Source: CAYXVU01 sp964468725 (lineage in GTDB: Bacteria; Acidobacteriota; Blastocatellia; UBA7656). Taken from it: a stretch of DNA of 9,298 bases. The stretch is from assembly GCA_964468725.1 (NCBI GenBank), contig CAYXVU010000237.1, positions 1 to 9,298 on the forward strand. Direction: 5' to 3'. The position numbers and the translations under genes were made by a program. Shown here in pieces: positions 6,713 to 9,298 of this stretch; the first letter of the stretch is position 1, and every line of letters begins with the position of its first letter. The notes beneath the pieces were generated by a model, which was not told the DNA's origin, searched no databases, and saw only the letters and a list, made by a program, of their open reading frames with translations.

Positions 6713-7234
6713 TCAAGGTTCTTTTGACCGAGGCAGTACGTCGCGCGGCTCTTCCAGTAGGCGCGTCGTTGCTTCGGTCACGCTGCCCTGCGGCATGGAT
6801 ACGGTCGAGTTCTCTTCGATCAGCTTGCCGGTTTCACGTTTTTCAAGGCTGGCGATCCTTTTATACAACTCGCTCAGTTGCAAGCGCACCTGTCGCTCCC
6901 TGAGCTTTTTGAAAAAGCCGCTGCGCAGCAAACAGATGATGCCCGCCGTACTCAAGCCGAGGCTGACAGAGAGAAAGACAATCCAGATCACCAAAAAATT
7001 CGGTTTCGCGGGCAGATGCGGCAGCGCAATCGCGCCAAAGACGGTGAAGTAAATCAGCAGTATCAGCAACGTTGCCAACAACAAACTGATGCCGACAATC
7101 TCCATCTTCTCGCGTCCGAAATGGTGTTCTCCGCTCACCAGAAAATCTGCCACTCCGTCTAAGGCTAACCCGCACTTCGAACAGAATCGCTGATGGTCGG
7201 AAGATTGTGAATGTCCACATCGTGGGCAATACAT
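6713..7234 (-). CDS. Zinc-ribbon membrane protein of unknown function
   Basis: I do not recognise a named family. The 173-residue protein begins with a short zinc ribbon, CPRC (3-6) and CSKC (18-21), a likely four-cysteine Zn site. Two hydrophobic helices follow at about 45-70 and 79-104, separated by a short Pro-rich loop (LPHLPAKPN). A charged segment at 107-140 with a coiled-coil look (QLSELYKRIASLEKR) comes next, then an acidic, probably disordered tail. With two helices, the zinc ribbon and the tail would both face the cytoplasm. The gene starts 21 bases after the OppD-type stop and ends 5 bases before the OppF-type ATG, so it belongs to that transcript. AGGAG at 7253-7257 is 18 bases from the ATG, too far for a normal ribosome site; a nearer GAGCGAG may serve. 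A regulatory or scaffolding role beside the ATPases is conceivable but only inferred from position. Confidence 0.82.
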   Translation of the reverse strand: MYCPRCGHSQSSDHQRFCSKCGLALDGVADFLVSGEHHFGREKMEIVGISLLLATLLILLIYFTVFGAIALPHLPAKPNFLVIWIVFLSVSLGLSTAGIICLLRSGFFKKLRERQVRLQLSELYKRIASLEKRETGKLIEENSTVSMPQGSVTEATTRLLEEPRDVLPRSKEP

Positions 7235-7255
7235 AACGTTCTCGCTCTGTTTCTC

Positions 7256-8281
<1,026 letters not shown>

Positions 8282-8380
8282 ACCGATCAGTTGCTATCTG
8301 CCGCTCCAATGATTCTGCACGGTTGCTGCGGCTGACTGGTGTTGAGAATACAAGCGACTGCACCCTCTTGATTCGTCAGG

Positions 8381-8409
8381 AGTATCACAGAAGTAATCTC
8401 GATTGTGAA
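8381..8409 (-). promoter_or_regulatory. Sigma70-like promoter for the OppD - zinc ribbon - OppF - Yip1 transcript
   Basis: On the minus strand, TTCACA (8404-8409; 5 of 6 matches to TTGACA) is followed by exactly 17 bases and GATACT (8381-8386; 4 of 6 to TATAAT), with an extended TG just before the -10. It lies wholly in the gap between the DDAH stop (8420) and the OppD-type start (8281). Transcription would start near 8374, leaving a leader of about 93 bases in which I see no convincing stem-loop or riboswitch. Confidence 0.55.
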
Positions 8410-8419
8410 GACGATCCGG

Positions 8420-9205
8420 CTATCCATTTTCCACATCCGAAGAGGCGGTAAAGAGGAGGCTGCAACAGGTGACGCCGCCTTCAGCCTTCGCCAGTTCCGA
8501 AGCCTCTACGCTGACGACGGAAATGCCTCGCTTAATCATTCGCTGTCGCGTCTGCGGGAAAGATTGGGGATAGATCACCGCCTCGCCAACTCGCAACGCG
8601 TTCGCGCCGAAAGGCTCCATTGGGCTGATTTCGATCAGTTCCTTCTTGCCGAAGGCCGTCGCATCAACCCATTGACGATTGATGAGCAAGGTATTCTCTG
8701 CAATTTCGGTCACTGCCGATTTCAAATGCAGGCAACCGTTCACGCCTACCCCTTCGACTTGATAGCCGAACGGCTCCGCGATAAAGCGCAGTTGCTCAAT
8801 AGCTGCTTGGTTGCTTCGCGCAGAGAGCCCAACGAACAATCGTCTACCAATACGCAAGACATCGCCCCCATCTAGGGTGGCGGGCGCTTCGAGAAATGAC
8901 AGTCGGCGATAGGCGGCAAGCGCATCAGCTATCGCCATTGTTTCTGGGCGGCGCGACTTCGCACCCGGACGCGTAATGATAGCCACCTCGTCGAGTACGA
9001 TGGCCGTGTCTTCGACAAAAACCGAGTCGGGCAAGTCGGCTGCCACAGGCAAACGAAGCACTTCGCGGCCAAGCGCGGCCAATGCCTCCTCATACTGCCG
9101 ATGTTGGGCGCGCGCTAGATCAAGATCAATCGGTTGACGTTCAAGGTGTGTGAGTTCACAGTCGTTGAGAGAGGGGCTGATAGCACGGGTGATGGCAATT
9201 CGCAT
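8420..9205 (-). CDS. N(G),N(G)-dimethylarginine dimethylaminohydrolase family protein (dimethylargininase)
   Basis: A 261-residue guanidino-modifying enzyme. DDAH hydrolyses N-omega-methylated arginines to citrulline and a methylamine. Family landmarks in order: LPDSVFVED (58-66), TRPGAKSRRPET (78-89), LDGGD (111-115), ARSNQ (129-133), HLKSAV (160-165) with the catalytic His160, GANALRV (200-206), and GGVTCCSLLF (243-252), in which Cys247 aligns with the nucleophiles of Pseudomonas DDAH (GGVSC) and human DDAH1 (TCCS). LDGGD and the Cys-Cys doublet resemble the animal enzymes more than the Pseudomonas one (VEAGD, SCM). Length fits DDAH (about 250-285) and rules out arginine deiminase (about 400). 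ATG 9205 gives the family N-terminus; the frame extends to a TTG at 9259 but those 18 residues look like leader sequence. No strong Shine-Dalgarno site is seen. It could instead act on a related guanidine substrate, since family members differ in specificity. Confidence 0.9.
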   Translation of the reverse strand: MRIAITRAISPSLNDCELTHLERQPIDLDLARAQHRQYEEALAALGREVLRLPVAADLPDSVFVEDTAIVLDEVAIITRPGAKSRRPETMAIADALAAYRRLSFLEAPATLDGGDVLRIGRRLFVGLSARSNQAAIEQLRFIAEPFGYQVEGVGVNGCLHLKSAVTEIAENTLLINRQWVDATAFGKKELIEISPMEPFGANALRVGEAVIYPQSFPQTRQRMIKRGISVVSVEASELAKAEGGVTCCSLLFTASSDVENG

Positions 9206-9262
9206 ATTCTTCAGCGCAAGCAGCAACAGAGTTTTGACGAATGTAATACGGAATTGCAAAAC

Positions 9263-9277
9263 AAGATGAGAGATCTT
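9263..9277. repeat. Short inverted repeat upstream of the DDAH-type gene
   Basis: AAGAT-GAGAG-ATCTT is a perfect 5-bp inverted repeat with a 5-base centre, extendable by three pairs across one bulged base (AAC / GTT). It lies about 58 bases before ATG 9205, where a promoter or operator would be expected. No clear -35/-10 pair was found in 9206-9298. The repeat is short enough to arise by chance. Confidence 0.2.
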
Positions 9278-9298
9278 CGTTGAGCGGCGGTCTCTGAC

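Noticed and set aside
6412..6903. 163-codon plus-strand open frame opposite the OppF-type and zinc-ribbon genes
   Set aside because: It overlaps two well-supported genes on the other strand and has no recognisable domain.
8405..8875. 156-codon plus-strand open frame opposite the DDAH-type gene
   Set aside because: Antisense to conserved active-site codons of DDAH; no family resemblance.
8420..9205. Arginine deiminase as the identity of the hydrolase
   Set aside because: The protein is 261 residues, far shorter than arginine deiminase (about 400), and lacks its extra helical domain; DDAH motifs fit throughout.

Overview
The window (9,298 bases, GC in the mid-50s percent by eye) is a densely coded bacterial chromosomal segment with eight genes: seven complete and one cut by the left edge. 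The tripartite efflux adaptor points to an organism with an outer membrane. The mix of split MacB-type permeases, a Yip1-family protein, a zinc-ribbon membrane protein and a DDAH-type hydrolase resembles Acidobacteriota (for example Blastocatellia). That placement is an impression from gene content, not a measurement.

Left half, plus strand (1-4783): a MacAB-like ABC efflux module. It holds a periplasmic adaptor missing its N-terminus, a stand-alone MacB/LolD-type ATPase (start reset to ATG 1224), and two different MacB-like permeases (starts at 2224 and 3521) that probably pair as a heterodimer. A strong hairpin terminator (2017-2053) lies between the ATPase and the permeases. The permeases appear to have their own start signal: an extended -10 element at 2177-2185, followed at once by a perfect 8-bp inverted repeat (2184-2211). 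A 13-bp perfect inverted repeat at 4783-4826 separates the two convergent halves and probably terminates both.

Right half, minus strand (9205 down to 4832): a DDAH-family dimethylargininase, then after a 138-base gap with a good sigma70-like promoter (8381-8409), a run of four genes. These are an OppD/DppD-type ATPase, a zinc-ribbon protein with two membrane helices, an OppF/DppF-type ATPase and a five-helix Yip1-family protein. The two ATPases carry identically spaced C-terminal cysteine motifs and should form the heterodimeric motor of a peptide importer. No peptide-transport permease or binding protein lies in the window, so the motor must work with proteins encoded elsewhere. The zinc-ribbon gene is nested between the two motor genes and nearly abuts the second.

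No tRNA, rRNA, insertion sequence, CRISPR array or phage gene is visible. No single wholly new system stands out. The most unusual points are the zinc-ribbon membrane protein inside the opp ATPase pair, the separately controlled permease pair of the efflux module, and a bacterial DDAH whose active-site motifs resemble the animal enzymes.
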